From CANMUM01 sp965263365 (GTDB taxonomy: Bacteria > Pseudomonadota > Alphaproteobacteria > Rhodobacterales > Rhodobacteraceae): a stretch of 64,000 nucleotides of DNA. Where the stretch lies: contig OZ253672.1 in assembly GCA_965263365.1 (NCBI GenBank), positions 558,001 to 622,000 of the forward strand, read 5' to 3'. Below, piece by piece: positions 18,963-28,158 of the stretch (its first letter is position 1; every line of letters begins with the position of its first letter). Both the position numbers and the translations under genes were made by a program. The notes under the pieces were generated by a model. It had not been told where the DNA came from. It ran no database searches and worked only from the letters and a program-made list of their open reading frames with translations.

Positions 18963-19036
18963 GCGGGTATGGTGTAATGGTAGCGCCCTAGCCTTCCAAG
19001 CTAGTCGTGCGGGTTCGATTCCCGCTACCCGCTCCA
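18963..19036 (+). tRNA. tRNA-Gly (anticodon TCC)
   Basis: A full cloverleaf can be drawn. The acceptor stem GCGGGTA (18963-18969) pairs with TACCCGC (19026-19032). The D arm contains AATGGTAG. The anticodon stem CTAGC/GCTAG encloses CTTCCAA, giving anticodon TCC. The T arm is GCGGGTTCGATTCCCGC, and CCA is encoded at 19034-19036. It reads GGA and by wobble GGG. Confidence 0.97.
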
Positions 19037-19221
19037 AAATCATCATGAACGAATTTTGACACTCTTTTGGATAATTTGAGCGGATTTTTTAAAATAATCA
19101 CGTTTGGGTTAAAAATTGTGGACGCAGTTCTTATATTTTTCTTCGGTCTAGTTAAAAAAATAATTTTTGAAAGTATTCACTTTTTAAAGTGTGACTTTAA
19201 CTTTTGTTTTGAGGAGCTTGA

Positions 19222-20988
19222 ATGAGACCCATAAGAGAGCCTGGAAATGCCCGAAATTTAGGGGGGCTAAAGGTCTTTGTGCCCTTTATTTTACGTTATA
19301 GATTTTGGGTGTTAATGACGCTTATTTCGCTTGCGGGGGTTGCCGCTAGTAATCTTGTGATTCCACTCTTTGCAGGGCGCATTTTTGATTTTATTTCGGT
19401 TGAAAACTCTCAGCTTGATCTTCAGCGCTATATTGGGCTTGCATTTTTGACCGTTAGTTTCATGGCGTTGAGTGGGTTTGGGCGAATTTATTTTTCTCAA
19501 CGACTAGCTTTTCGTGTGATAACCGATTTGCGTTCACATATATTTGGTCATTTGATTGGGTTGAGCCGTTTTTTTTATGATCAAAATCGTTCAGGCGAAA
19601 TTTTGTCTCGCTTGTCAGCAGATGTGCGCGAAACTGGATTTATACTATCCTCCACTGTTGCGATGGCAGCGCGTCAAATACTTGTGTTTATAGGCGCGCT
19701 TTTACTTATGTTTTATACCTCGACCACTTTGGCATGGATGGTGATGCTTGTGGTGCCCTTGGTCGTCTTACCAATGATATTCATTTCAAGGCGCCTCCAA
19801 AAATACGCGCGCGCCGCCACAGATAGTTATGCGGAAGCTACGAATGTTGCTTCCGAAGCCATACAAAATATCGCGGCGGTGCAAAGTTATAATCAGATTG
19901 GGTACATGTTTAACGCTTATGAGAAGGAAAATGAAAAACATTATGCATCTCATTTTAATCGAATACTGACATATGCAAGCTTAGTGGCGTATTTTATTTT
20001 TTGCGTATTTGGCGCGATCATTTTTGTGTTTTGGCAAGGCGCACAAATGGTTGCGAATGGCGAAATGACCCAAGGGGATTTAATTCAATTTTCATTTTAT
20101 GCGCTCATGGTTGGCGGGGCCGCGCAGAGCTTTTCCGATATTTGGGGGGATTTATTGCGTGCCGCTGGGGCTGGCGAGCGCTTGTCTGAATTGATGCGCA
20201 CAAAAGAAAATTTGGAAATTCAAGACAATCCCATTACGCCAAATTCTTCTGCACCAATGTTGCAGTTCAAAAATGTAGAGTTTGCTTATCCGAGTAAACC
20301 TGAGCAAATGGTACTTGCGGATCTCAACTTTGAACTTCGTGAAGGAGAGCAAGTTGCGATCGTCGGTCCATCGGGTGCAGGAAAATCAACGATTTTTCAA
20401 CTGTTATTGCGGCATTATGATGCAAAGGGGGATATATTTCTTCGGGGACAAAAAATTAGGGAAGTCTCACTCGAAAATCTCCGTTCTAACTTTGCATATG
20501 TGAGTCAAGAACCTGCAATTTTCGCGACAACGATTGCTGAAAATATAGCATTTGCGCGCCCTGACGCTTCAATTGAAGATATTAAAACGGCAGCTAAATC
20601 CGCATTTGCTGACGAATTTATTGACAATCTTCCAGATGGTTATCAGTCTCTCGTTGGGGAGAGAGGTGTGTTGTTGTCGGGTGGGCAAAAGGCCCGATTG
20701 GCGCTAGCTCGTGCGTTTTTATCAGAGGCCCCAATTTTAATACTTGATGAAGCTACAGCTGCACTTGATGCGCAATCAGAGAGCTATGTCCAGCGTGCGG
20801 TTGCTAATCTTTCAAGTCGTAAAACGGTGATTGCTATAGCGCACAGGTTTTCCACAGTAAAAAGCTCAGATCGTATTTTGGTGCTAGACCAAGGCCGTTT
20901 GAAGGCCGAAGGTACGCATGATGAATTGATAAAATCTTCTGAATTATACGCGCGACTTTCGAAATTGCAGTTTATTAACGCTGACTAA
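19222..20988 (+). CDS. ABC exporter, fused membrane and ATPase domains
   Basis: A 588-residue half-transporter of the type I (MsbA/LmrA-like) exporter class that would work as a homodimer in the inner membrane. Six transmembrane helices occupy residues 20-310 and the ATPase the rest: Walker A GPSGAGKSTIF (about residue 383), Q-loop SQEPAIFA, signature LSGGQKARLALARAF, Walker B ILILDEATAALD and H-loop IAHRFST. It resembles lipid A or multidrug exporters; the substrate cannot be called. GAGGAG stands in front of the ATG. It stands alone after tRNA-Gly. Confidence 0.93.
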   Translation: MRPIREPGNARNLGGLKVFVPFILRYRFWVLMTLISLAGVAASNLVIPLFAGRIFDFISVENSQLDLQRYIGLAFLTVSFMALSGFGRIYFSQRLAFRVITDLRSHIFGHLIGLSRFFYDQNRSGEILSRLSADVRETGFILSSTVAMAARQILVFIGALLLMFYTSTTLAWMVMLVVPLVVLPMIFISRRLQKYARAATDSYAEATNVASEAIQNIAAVQSYNQIGYMFNAYEKENEKHYASHFNRILTYASLVAYFIFCVFGAIIFVFWQGAQMVANGEMTQGDLIQFSFYALMVGGAAQSFSDIWGDLLRAAGAGERLSELMRTKENLEIQDNPITPNSSAPMLQFKNVEFAYPSKPEQMVLADLNFELREGEQVAIVGPSGAGKSTIFQLLLRHYDAKGDIFLRGQKIREVSLENLRSNFAYVSQEPAIFATTIAENIAFARPDASIEDIKTAAKSAFADEFIDNLPDGYQSLVGERGVLLSGGQKARLALARAFLSEAPILILDEATAALDAQSESYVQRAVANLSSRKTVIAIAHRFSTVKSSDRILVLDQGRLKAEGTHDELIKSSELYARLSKLQFINAD

Positions 20989-21119
20989 AGAATTGATAAC
21001 ACTGCGAATTTTGATATCTCGGAATAAACTTCATAAAATATGTGTGTGTTAATTGCGAGCAACCCTTGAATAATTTAAAATTCCTGCGCATGTTAAAGTT
21101 AACATTAATATAGGAGGAA

Positions 21120-21545
21120 ATGTTGGGACTTTTTAATTTTGCGAAGAATTTAGGAAAAAAAATATTTGGCGGAGATAGCCCTGAGGAGGCAGCGATCAAA
21201 AAAGAGGTCGAGGATCTAGGATTGGATACATCTGGCATTGATATTAAAGTTGATGGCGACAAAGTCGTGATAGACGGCGATGCGGTAAGCCAAGAAGTTA
21301 AGGAGAAAATCATTCTTGCGGCTGGTAATCTGGAAGGCGTTGCGAGCGTTGAAGATAATGCAGGTGCTCCTGATGCAGCTGATGCAGTCTTCCATGAGGT
21401 TCAAAAGGGTGAAAATCTTTGGAAAATTGCAGAAAAACACCTTGGAAATGGCGCAGATTATATGAAAATATTTGAGGCCAACAAGCCAATGCTTAAAGAT
21501 CCAGATTTGATTTATCCAGGTCAAACACTTCGGATTCCTAAGTAA
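21120..21545 (+). CDS. BON-LysM protein, Kbp/YgaU-like
   Basis: This 141-residue protein has a BON domain (about residues 25-80: DTSGIDIKVDGDKVVIDG) followed by a LysM domain (about 90-141: HEVQKGENLWKIAEKHLG, ending PGQTLRIPK). This domain order and length match E. coli Kbp (YgaU), a cytoplasmic K+-binding protein. There is no signal peptide, which fits a cytoplasmic location even though LysM domains usually bind peptidoglycan. TAGGAGGAA directly precedes the ATG. It is monocistronic with its own terminator. Confidence 0.9.
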   Translation: MLGLFNFAKNLGKKIFGGDSPEEAAIKKEVEDLGLDTSGIDIKVDGDKVVIDGDAVSQEVKEKIILAAGNLEGVASVEDNAGAPDAADAVFHEVQKGENLWKIAEKHLGNGADYMKIFEANKPMLKDPDLIYPGQTLRIPK

Positions 21546-21568
21546 TTAAATTTAATACATTTTAAATT

Positions 21569-21606
21569 AAAAGCAGTTGGAAAAATTCTGGCTGCTTTTG
21601 TTTTTG
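21569..21606 (+). terminator. Probable terminator after the Kbp-like gene
   Basis: AAAAGCAG (21569-21576) pairs with CTGCTTTT (21592-21599) and a T-rich tract TTTTGTTTTTG overlaps and follows the stem. The loop is 15 bases, so this is a fair but not strong terminator. Confidence 0.6.
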
Positions 21607-21707
21607 TAACTTGATTTCACAAACTCATATTGATTTTGAGTTTGAAATTAGTAAAGTTGTGTTTACTGGAAAAACAAAGAAAAAATTAATTAGAAACGAG
21701 GGAGAAT

Positions 21708-23594
21708 ATGACCAAATCCATGTTAACTGCTGGGGAGTGGGGACTAGAAGATAAATCTTATAGTGAACAAGATGTACCATCTAATTACTTAGATAGTTTG
21801 AATTTGTTGGCAGAATCTAAGCCAAATGATCCTGCCTTTAGCTTTCAGTTAATGTCAGGCGCAAAAGATCCAGCGGTAACACTTACTTGGCTGCAATCAC
21901 GCGATCGCACTATTCAAGCAGCGAACGCGTTTCATAAACTTGGCGTCGACAATGATAATTCTGTTGCCTATCTTTTGCCAAATTGTCAGGAAGTCGTAGT
22001 CTGTGCGCTCGGTGGCGCAATCGCCGGTGTTGTTTCGGCTGTAAATCCTGTAATTTCAGCAGAGCATATTGCCGGCATTTTACGCGAAAGTAAGGCCAAA
22101 GTTGTTGTCACACTCGCGCCGTTTCCCAAAACTGAAGTTGCACAGACGGTCGCCGAGGCGCTCAAAGATGCGCCGGATGTGCAGACTGTTTTAACCGTCG
22201 ATTTGCTTGGCTACTTAAGTGGGCTAAAGAAATTTATAGTTCCATTAATACGGCCTAAAGTTGACTGGCCAGACCGCGTAACGGTGCGAGACTTTAACAA
22301 GGAGCTCGACACACAATCAACCGAGCTCGCATTTGAAATGGACCGTGCGCCTGATCGCGTTTGTGGTTATATGCATACAGGTGGAACAACGGGACGACCA
22401 AAAGTCGCACAACACCTACAAAGTGGTACGGGCTACATTTCGTGGCTTGGAAAAACGCTAATCGGTGATTCAGATGATGTTTGGATTTGTCCCCTGCCGA
22501 TGTTCCACGTGTTTGGCGCGCATGTAATTCTGGATTCTGTGTTGGGCACAGGGGCTCACATGGTAATGGTGACACCGCAAGGTTACCGCGGGGACGGCGT
22601 TTTTGACAATTTTTGGGCACTTGTCGAGCGATGGAAAGTATCCATCATGGTGATGGTGCCAACTGCTGCAACCCAGTTGATGCAGCGCCCCATTAAAAAT
22701 GATGTCTCGAGCTTGCGCTTGGCTGTTTGTGGTTCGGCGCCTTTGCCAGTCGCATTGTTTAACCGTTTTCAAGACTCGACAGGTGTGAAAATTCTTGAAG
22801 GCTACGGTATGACCGAAACCACAGGACTTATTTCAGTGAATCCCGTTGAAGGCGAACGTCGAATTGGTTCGGTTGGGTTTCCTTTGCCTTATACAGAAAT
22901 TGTGATCGTACATTGTGATACTGATGGTAAAATTACGAAAATGTGTGAGGCTGACGAGACAGGTGAAATTTGTGTTGCAAGTCCTGGGGTTGTTCATGGA
23001 TCGACTTATACCGAAGACAGCGCCAATCAAGGTCTTTACGCAGATGATAAATACTTCAGAACGGGCGATCTCGGCTACATGGATAAAGATGGATATTTAT
23101 GGATCACCGGCAGGGCAAAAGATCTTATCATCCGTGGGGGTCACAATATTGATCCTGCGATTATCGAAGAAGCTCTTGTTGAACATCCGGCAGTCGCCTT
23201 AGCTGGTGCGATTGGACAGCCCGATTCATATGCTGGAGAGCTTCCATGTGCTTATGTAGAGTTGGTGCAAGGAGCTGATGTCACGATCGAAGAGCTTTTA
23301 TCTTTCCTTGAAGAAAATATTTCCGAAAGAGCCGCCATTCCAAAATATATTGAAATCATGGACGAGATACCTAAGACTCTGGTTGGAAAAATCTTTAAGC
23401 CAGATTTGCGGCGTAGTGCGATTAAGCGTGTCTTCGATGGTGAAATCGCGGAACACGGGGCACGTGTTGCAGAAATTACAGAAGATAAAAAACGTGGACT
23501 CGTTGCACATGTGCGCAAAACGGAAGCGTGTAATGAAGAAGCCGTTCGTGAATGTCTTGGAAAATTCTCGGTGAAATGGGAGTTTGAAAAGTAA
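21708..23594 (+). CDS. AMP-dependent acyl-CoA synthetase
   Basis: A 628-residue ANL-superfamily enzyme that activates a carboxylic acid, most likely a fatty acid, to acyl-CoA through an acyl-AMP. The P-loop-like motif is MHTGGTTGRPK (about residue 223). Further motifs are EGYGMTETTG, the YFRTGDLGYMDKDGYLWITGRAKDLI hinge (about 445-470) and the catalytic Lys region KTLVGKIFKPDLRR near the C-terminus. It may feed the beta-oxidation enzymes encoded at the start of this window. The following gene is 80 bases downstream. Confidence 0.93.
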   Translation: MTKSMLTAGEWGLEDKSYSEQDVPSNYLDSLNLLAESKPNDPAFSFQLMSGAKDPAVTLTWLQSRDRTIQAANAFHKLGVDNDNSVAYLLPNCQEVVVCALGGAIAGVVSAVNPVISAEHIAGILRESKAKVVVTLAPFPKTEVAQTVAEALKDAPDVQTVLTVDLLGYLSGLKKFIVPLIRPKVDWPDRVTVRDFNKELDTQSTELAFEMDRAPDRVCGYMHTGGTTGRPKVAQHLQSGTGYISWLGKTLIGDSDDVWICPLPMFHVFGAHVILDSVLGTGAHMVMVTPQGYRGDGVFDNFWALVERWKVSIMVMVPTAATQLMQRPIKNDVSSLRLAVCGSAPLPVALFNRFQDSTGVKILEGYGMTETTGLISVNPVEGERRIGSVGFPLPYTEIVIVHCDTDGKITKMCEADETGEICVASPGVVHGSTYTEDSANQGLYADDKYFRTGDLGYMDKDGYLWITGRAKDLIIRGGHNIDPAIIEEALVEHPAVALAGAIGQPDSYAGELPCAYVELVQGADVTIEELLSFLEENISERAAIPKYIEIMDEIPKTLVGKIFKPDLRRSAIKRVFDGEIAEHGARVAEITEDKKRGLVAHVRKTEACNEEAVRECLGKFSVKWEFEK

Positions 23595-23674
23595 AAGTCA
23601 ACATTTGATTTCGTTTTTACTTTAAACGGTTTGTGTGATCGTGTGATAAAACGGATATTAAGCAAGGGTTGTCC

Positions 23675-24490
23675 ATGAATAAAAAAACATTTCGAGATTT
23701 GCATAAAAAGGGTGATCCTTTTGTTTTGGCAAATGCGTGGGATCTGGGTTCTGCACGCGTTTTAATGGCGCTTGGTGCGCAAGCGATTGGAACAAGCTCT
23801 GCCGCTCACGCATTTACCTTAGGACGTCCCGATATGGGAAATGTCACTCGCCGAGAGGCTCTTGACCACGCAAAAGAAATAGTTGATTCCGTCGAATTAC
23901 CAGTTTCGGCCGATCTCGAAAATGGTTTTGATTCAGAACCGGCAGGTGTTTCGGAAACCATAAAGCTCGCAGCCGAGTGTGGGCTTGCAGGCGCTTCGAT
24001 CGAGGACACAAATTTACCATCATCAAAGCCCTATAAATTTGATGTGGCAGTTGCCCGAGTTGAGGCAGCAGTCCGTGCGGCGCGCACCTTGAAAAGTGAT
24101 TTCGTTTTGTGTGCGCGTGCCGATGGTCTTATGAATGGTCATTATGATCTTGATGAAGCTATACGGCGTGTTCAGTCTTTCGAAAAGTTGGGGGCAGATT
24201 GTGTGTTTATTCCTTGCATTGGCGGTGGATTGGATCGAGTTGCTAAGGTGGTCGAATCTGTAAAAATTCCCGTAAATGTGTTGATTACGTCAGCCAATGC
24301 GGATCAAACCTGCGAAAAACTTGCAAGAGAAGGTGTCGCGCGCATTTCCTTAGGACCTACACTTGCGCGCAAAGCTCACCGTGCTCTCATTGAAAGTGCA
24401 AGGGAAATATTTGAACAGGGCACATTTTCACAACTCAATAGGGTTGCTTCGGGGGACGAAGTTGATGCGCTTTTAAGTAGTGATCCTTAA
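23675..24490 (+). CDS. Isocitrate lyase / PEP mutase family protein
   Basis: A 271-residue TIM-barrel protein of the ICL/PEPM family, whose members make or break C-C or C-P bonds next to a carboxylate. Family features are NAWDLGSARVL, GTSSAAHAFTLGRPD, the metal-binding DLENGFDSEP (about residue 87) and SIEDTN. Substrate could be an oxaloacetate-like or 2-methylisocitrate-like acid, but the KKCGH-type catalytic loop of true isocitrate lyase is not seen. AAGGG lies 7 bases before the ATG 23675; a TTG two codons upstream is less likely. Confidence 0.87.
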   Translation: MNKKTFRDLHKKGDPFVLANAWDLGSARVLMALGAQAIGTSSAAHAFTLGRPDMGNVTRREALDHAKEIVDSVELPVSADLENGFDSEPAGVSETIKLAAECGLAGASIEDTNLPSSKPYKFDVAVARVEAAVRAARTLKSDFVLCARADGLMNGHYDLDEAIRRVQSFEKLGADCVFIPCIGGGLDRVAKVVESVKIPVNVLITSANADQTCEKLAREGVARISLGPTLARKAHRALIESAREIFEQGTFSQLNRVASGDEVDALLSSDP

Positions 24491-24497
24491 ACATGCT

Positions 24498-24527
24498 CAA
24501 AGATTTAGGGTAAGCAATAAATCTTTG
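24498..24527. terminator. AT-rich stem-loop between convergent genes
   Basis: A perfect 10-bp stem, CAAAGATTTA (24498-24507) with TAAATCTTTG (24518-24527), stands between the stops of the ICL-family gene and mrp. No clean T run follows on either strand, so it may be a weak bidirectional terminator. Confidence 0.35.
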
Positions 24528-24558
24528 CTTAAATATTGATGAGATTTTGGCAGGTAGG

Positions 24559-25626
24559 CTAAACTAATTTTCCAGCGATCATGCGACTGGCAATCTCGTG
24601 GAAAATAGAGCTCTCATCGTTCAGTGCAATGGGAACACCTTGATCACCGCCTTCTCGTACAGGTCGAGACAACGGCAAAGAGCCTAGAAACGGAATATTG
24701 CGTTCGTTGGCTTCCTTTTGCGCACCGCCGTCGCCAAATATATGATCTTCATGCCCACAATTTGAACAAATATGAATTGCCATATTCTCAATAATACCGA
24801 GCGCGGGAACTTTTAGTTTTTCAAACATTGAAAGCGCGCGGCGGGCATCTAGAAGGGCAATGTCTTGGGGCGTGGTGACTACAAACGCACCCGACAGCTT
24901 AGCTTTTTGTGCTAGTGAGAGTTGAACATCACCAGTGCCTGGGGGTAAATCGATGAGGAGAGCGTCGAGTTCGCCCCAGACAACACCATTCAGAAGTTGC
25001 TCGAGCGCCTTCATCAACATCGGCCCACGCCAAATGATCGCTTCACCTTCCTCTATCATTTGTGCAAGTGACACCATCTTAACATTATGCGAACGCGTAG
25101 GGACAATGAGGTCGCCTTTACTTTGAGGTTTGGTTTTTGTGCCCATCATCATGACTTGGGAGGGACCATAAAAATCAGCATCTAGTAAGCCTATTTTTTT
25201 ACCTTTAAGGGCAAGTGCGACGGCAAGATTTGCTGTGACAGTTGATTTTCCTACACCGCCTTTGCCAGATCCAATCGCATAAATGCGCTTAATCTTGTGA
25301 GCTTGAGAAGGGGCAGAATCGGGCTTGGGTTTAGGGGGTGATTGTGAAGGACTGGAATTTGAGCTTGGCTCTGAATTTGTGGTGACAGTTGAAACAATTT
25401 GTACATTCTCGATCTCGTCTATATTTCGCAGTTCTTCTTCGAGCTGTACCTTTAATCCAGCAAAATCTTCGACCTCACTTGATGTGTTAAATTCAAGAAT
25501 AAATTTCAATATATTGCTTTCTAAGCGTAGCGCAATCACTCTGCCGGCGGCTTCGATTGGTTTCCCAGTCGAAGGATCTGGATATTTTTCAAGTATTGAT
25601 CGTGCTTTTTGGATGACATCAGTCAT
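24559..25626 (-). CDS. mrp: Mrp/ApbC-type iron-sulfur carrier ATPase
   Basis: A 355-residue P-loop ATPase that carries or loads Fe-S clusters. An N-terminal MIP18/DUF59 domain (residues 1-90) is joined by a Ser/Pro-rich linker (about 93-112) to the ATPase with GSGKGGVGKSTVTANLA (deviant Walker A, about residue 120) and DLPPGTGDVQL. The CSNCG motif (about residue 290) is the Fe-S-binding Cys pair. The linker, rich in Ser, Pro and Lys, is typical of alphaproteobacterial Mrp. The gene follows the GlxA-type regulator on the same strand after 21 bases. Confidence 0.95.
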   Translation of the reverse strand: MTDVIQKARSILEKYPDPSTGKPIEAAGRVIALRLESNILKFILEFNTSSEVEDFAGLKVQLEEELRNIDEIENVQIVSTVTTNSEPSSNSSPSQSPPKPKPDSAPSQAHKIKRIYAIGSGKGGVGKSTVTANLAVALALKGKKIGLLDADFYGPSQVMMMGTKTKPQSKGDLIVPTRSHNVKMVSLAQMIEEGEAIIWRGPMLMKALEQLLNGVVWGELDALLIDLPPGTGDVQLSLAQKAKLSGAFVVTTPQDIALLDARRALSMFEKLKVPALGIIENMAIHICSNCGHEDHIFGDGGAQKEANERNIPFLGSLPLSRPVREGGDQGVPIALNDESSIFHEIASRMIAGKLV

Positions 25627-25647
25627 ATTAATCCTAACTCAAATTGA

Positions 25648-26649
25648 TTAGCTGAAGCCGCGTTCGCGATGTGGTGTGATGTTGAATTGCGCACGGTAGC
25701 ATTTCGAAAAGTGTGAAGGGCTTTCAAATCCACAAGCCAGTGCAACATTGATCACGCTTAACTCTGTTTGTAGGAGCAAATTGCGCGCTTTTTGAAGGCG
25801 AAGGTCCAAATAATAGCGTTTGGGTGAGCGATCTAAGTACCGTCGAAATAAGCGTTCAAGCTGTCGCGTCGACATGCCGACCTCTTTCGCGAGTTCATGC
25901 GGTGACAATGGGGCTTCCAAATTCTCTTCCATAATTTTTATGACCGCAGCCAGTTTATTGTGGCGCACGCCAATACGTGTAGGAATGGAAAGGCGCTGTT
26001 CATCATTCTCGGTTCTAAGTGAAGAATAGACGAGTTGATCAGCTGTATCATTTGCAAGCGTGCTTCCATATTTATTGGAAATTAATTTGAGCATGAGATC
26101 GGCGGAAGCTGAGCCGCCTGAGCATGTATAACGATTTCCATCAATCACAAATATTGATTTTGTTATATTGAGATCTGGAAATTGTTCAATCAGGCTCTCG
26201 CGATTTTCCCAATGGATGGTCACCTTGCGATCTTTCAATAGACCTGCTTTTGCCAGTGTGTAGGTGGCTGTACATAATCCAGCGATCGGTAGGCCGGTTC
26301 TTGCAACATGTCGCAACCAACTCAGTATTTTGTTGTTTGATACGCGTGCAATATGTAGTGAACCAGTGACAATAAGCGTTTGGTTGTGCGTTAGTTCACA
26401 TAAGCCGTCATCAACAGTGATACGCACGCCGTTTGAAGCATCGACATAAGCGCCGTTCTCAGAAATAATTTTCCATACATAAAGTTCCTTTTCAGCCATT
26501 CGATTTGCAAGACGCAGAGGTTCGATTGCGGCTGCGAATGATCCCATCGAAAATCCGGGTAAAAGCAAAAATACAAATTCATCTTGTTCTGTTGGATCAA
26601 CTTTTTTTAATTCGGGAGAAAATGCGCGTGCTGCCGTAAGTGTGTTCAA
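25648..26649 (-). CDS. GlxA-family AraC-type transcriptional regulator
   Basis: A 333-residue regulator with an N-terminal DJ-1/PfpI amidase-like sensor domain (FVFLLLPGFSMGSFAAAIEPLRLAN, and IAGLCTATYTLAKAGLL with the Cys nucleophile position) and a C-terminal AraC double helix-turn-helix (LSPHELAKEVGMSTRQLERLFRRY and VINVALACGFESPSHFSKCYR). Members such as GbdR and CdhR in pseudomonads control glycine betaine and carnitine catabolism. No such catabolic genes lie beside it, so its targets are unknown. Confidence 0.9.
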   Translation of the reverse strand: MNTLTAARAFSPELKKVDPTEQDEFVFLLLPGFSMGSFAAAIEPLRLANRMAEKELYVWKIISENGAYVDASNGVRITVDDGLCELTHNQTLIVTGSLHIARVSNNKILSWLRHVARTGLPIAGLCTATYTLAKAGLLKDRKVTIHWENRESLIEQFPDLNITKSIFVIDGNRYTCSGGSASADLMLKLISNKYGSTLANDTADQLVYSSLRTENDEQRLSIPTRIGVRHNKLAAVIKIMEENLEAPLSPHELAKEVGMSTRQLERLFRRYLDRSPKRYYLDLRLQKARNLLLQTELSVINVALACGFESPSHFSKCYRAQFNITPHRERGFS

Positions 26650-26795
26650 ATTATCTACCTAGCTATCGATTTTTTGGCTGAAAACGCAATTTAATTGCTG
26701 CCAATTTTATTGATCTTTACTTTGCATTGATTTGGGGACTTTTCAAGAGCGAGCGAATTGTATACAGCACAGATATTGAAAAATTGGAGTTGAAA

Positions 26796-28151
26796 ATGGG
26801 TCAAGACTGGCAAGCAAACGGATGGAGACAATTTGATCGTATACAAATGCCTGAGTATATGGATGCCGAGAAACTTGCTGAAGTCGAGAAGCGTTTGCGT
26901 GTATTCCCTCCTTTGGTTTTTGCGGGTGAGGCGCGGCGTCTAAAGCAGCGCCTTGGTGAGGTTGCCAACGGAGATGCCTTTATTTTGCAAGGGGGAGATT
27001 GCGCTGAAAGTTTTGAGGAATTTTCAGCCGATAATATCCGCGATACCTTTAAGGTACTACTCCAAATGGCAATTATTTTGACTTATGGCGCAAAAATGCC
27101 CGTTGTTAAAATTGGGCGAATGGCCGGTCAGTTTGCGAAGCCACGCTCTGCCGCTATGGAAACAATTGATGGCGTTGAACTTCCAAGCTATCGGGGTGAT
27201 ATCATTAATGATATTGCATTTAATAGTGAGGCACGTGTTCCAGATCCTGAACGCATGTTACGTGCGTATACTCAATCATCAGCTTCCTTAAACCTTTTAC
27301 GTGCATTTTCAAAAGGTGGATATGCGGACATTCGAAAGGTTCATGACTGGACACTTGAATCTACCAAAAACGACGCCGGATATGAGCGCTATAAAGATTT
27401 AGCGGATCGAATTGATGATGCGCTGAAATTTATGGAAGCGGCGGGTATTAATCCAAATTCTGCGCGCGCACTGAGTGAAGTTAGTTTTTATACATCTCAT
27501 GAAAGTTTGCTTCTCGAATATGAAGAAGCACTATGTCGTATTGATTCGACATCCGGTCTTCCTGTCGCCGGCTCTGGTCATATGCTTTGGATTGGTGATC
27601 GGACCCGTCAACCAGATGGGGCACATGTCGAGTTTTTGAGAGGTGTTCTTAACCCGATTGGATTAAAGTGCGGTCCGAGTTTAACGACTGATGATCTTTT
27701 GGCGCTTTGTGACAAGCTGAATCCAGAGAATGAAGCGGGCCGCCTGACATTGATTGCGCGTTTTGGGGCTGGCAGCGTGGGTGAGCATTTGCCAAAATTG
27801 ATTCAAGCGATTGAAACAGAGGGTAAAAAAGTAGTGTGGACCTGTGATCCGATGCACGGAAACACAATTAAATCAAGCACTGGATATAAAACGCGCCCGT
27901 TTGAATCTGTGCTTCAAGAAGTGACAGAATTTTTTGATATTCATGCGGCTGAGGGTAGTTATGCAGGCGGCGTTCATTTCGAGATGACAGGTAAAAATGT
28001 GACAGAGTGCACGGGTGGGGGCGCTAACACTGTGGGTGATGAAGATTTATCGTCGCGTTATCATACAGTCTGTGACCCGAGATTGAACGCCAGTCAGTCT
28101 TTGGAGCTTGCATTCTTGATCGCGGAAATGCTTGAAAAGCGAAACAGATGA
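26796..28151 (+). CDS. aroG: Class II 3-deoxy-7-phosphoheptulonate (DAHP) synthase
   Basis: A 451-residue type II DAHP synthase, the plant-like form, which joins phosphoenolpyruvate and erythrose 4-phosphate in the first step of the shikimate pathway. Hallmarks are QGGDCAESFEEFSADNIRDT with the metal-ligand Cys (about residue 70), RMAGQFAKPRS, GDRTRQPDGAHVEFLRG, and the C-terminal WTCDPMHGNT and HFEMTGKNVTECTGG. The ATG 26796 with TTGGAG upstream is preferred over an in-frame start 23 codons earlier that has no family similarity. serB follows immediately. Confidence 0.95.
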   Translation: MGQDWQANGWRQFDRIQMPEYMDAEKLAEVEKRLRVFPPLVFAGEARRLKQRLGEVANGDAFILQGGDCAESFEEFSADNIRDTFKVLLQMAIILTYGAKMPVVKIGRMAGQFAKPRSAAMETIDGVELPSYRGDIINDIAFNSEARVPDPERMLRAYTQSSASLNLLRAFSKGGYADIRKVHDWTLESTKNDAGYERYKDLADRIDDALKFMEAAGINPNSARALSEVSFYTSHESLLLEYEEALCRIDSTSGLPVAGSGHMLWIGDRTRQPDGAHVEFLRGVLNPIGLKCGPSLTTDDLLALCDKLNPENEAGRLTLIARFGAGSVGEHLPKLIQAIETEGKKVVWTCDPMHGNTIKSSTGYKTRPFESVLQEVTEFFDIHAAEGSYAGGVHFEMTGKNVTECTGGGANTVGDEDLSSRYHTVCDPRLNASQSLELAFLIAEMLEKRNR

Positions 28152-28158
28152 CATAAAC

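Noticed and set aside
26727..26795. Longer start of DAHP synthase
   Set aside because: The extra 23 residues do not resemble the family; TTGGAG precedes the ATG at 26796.
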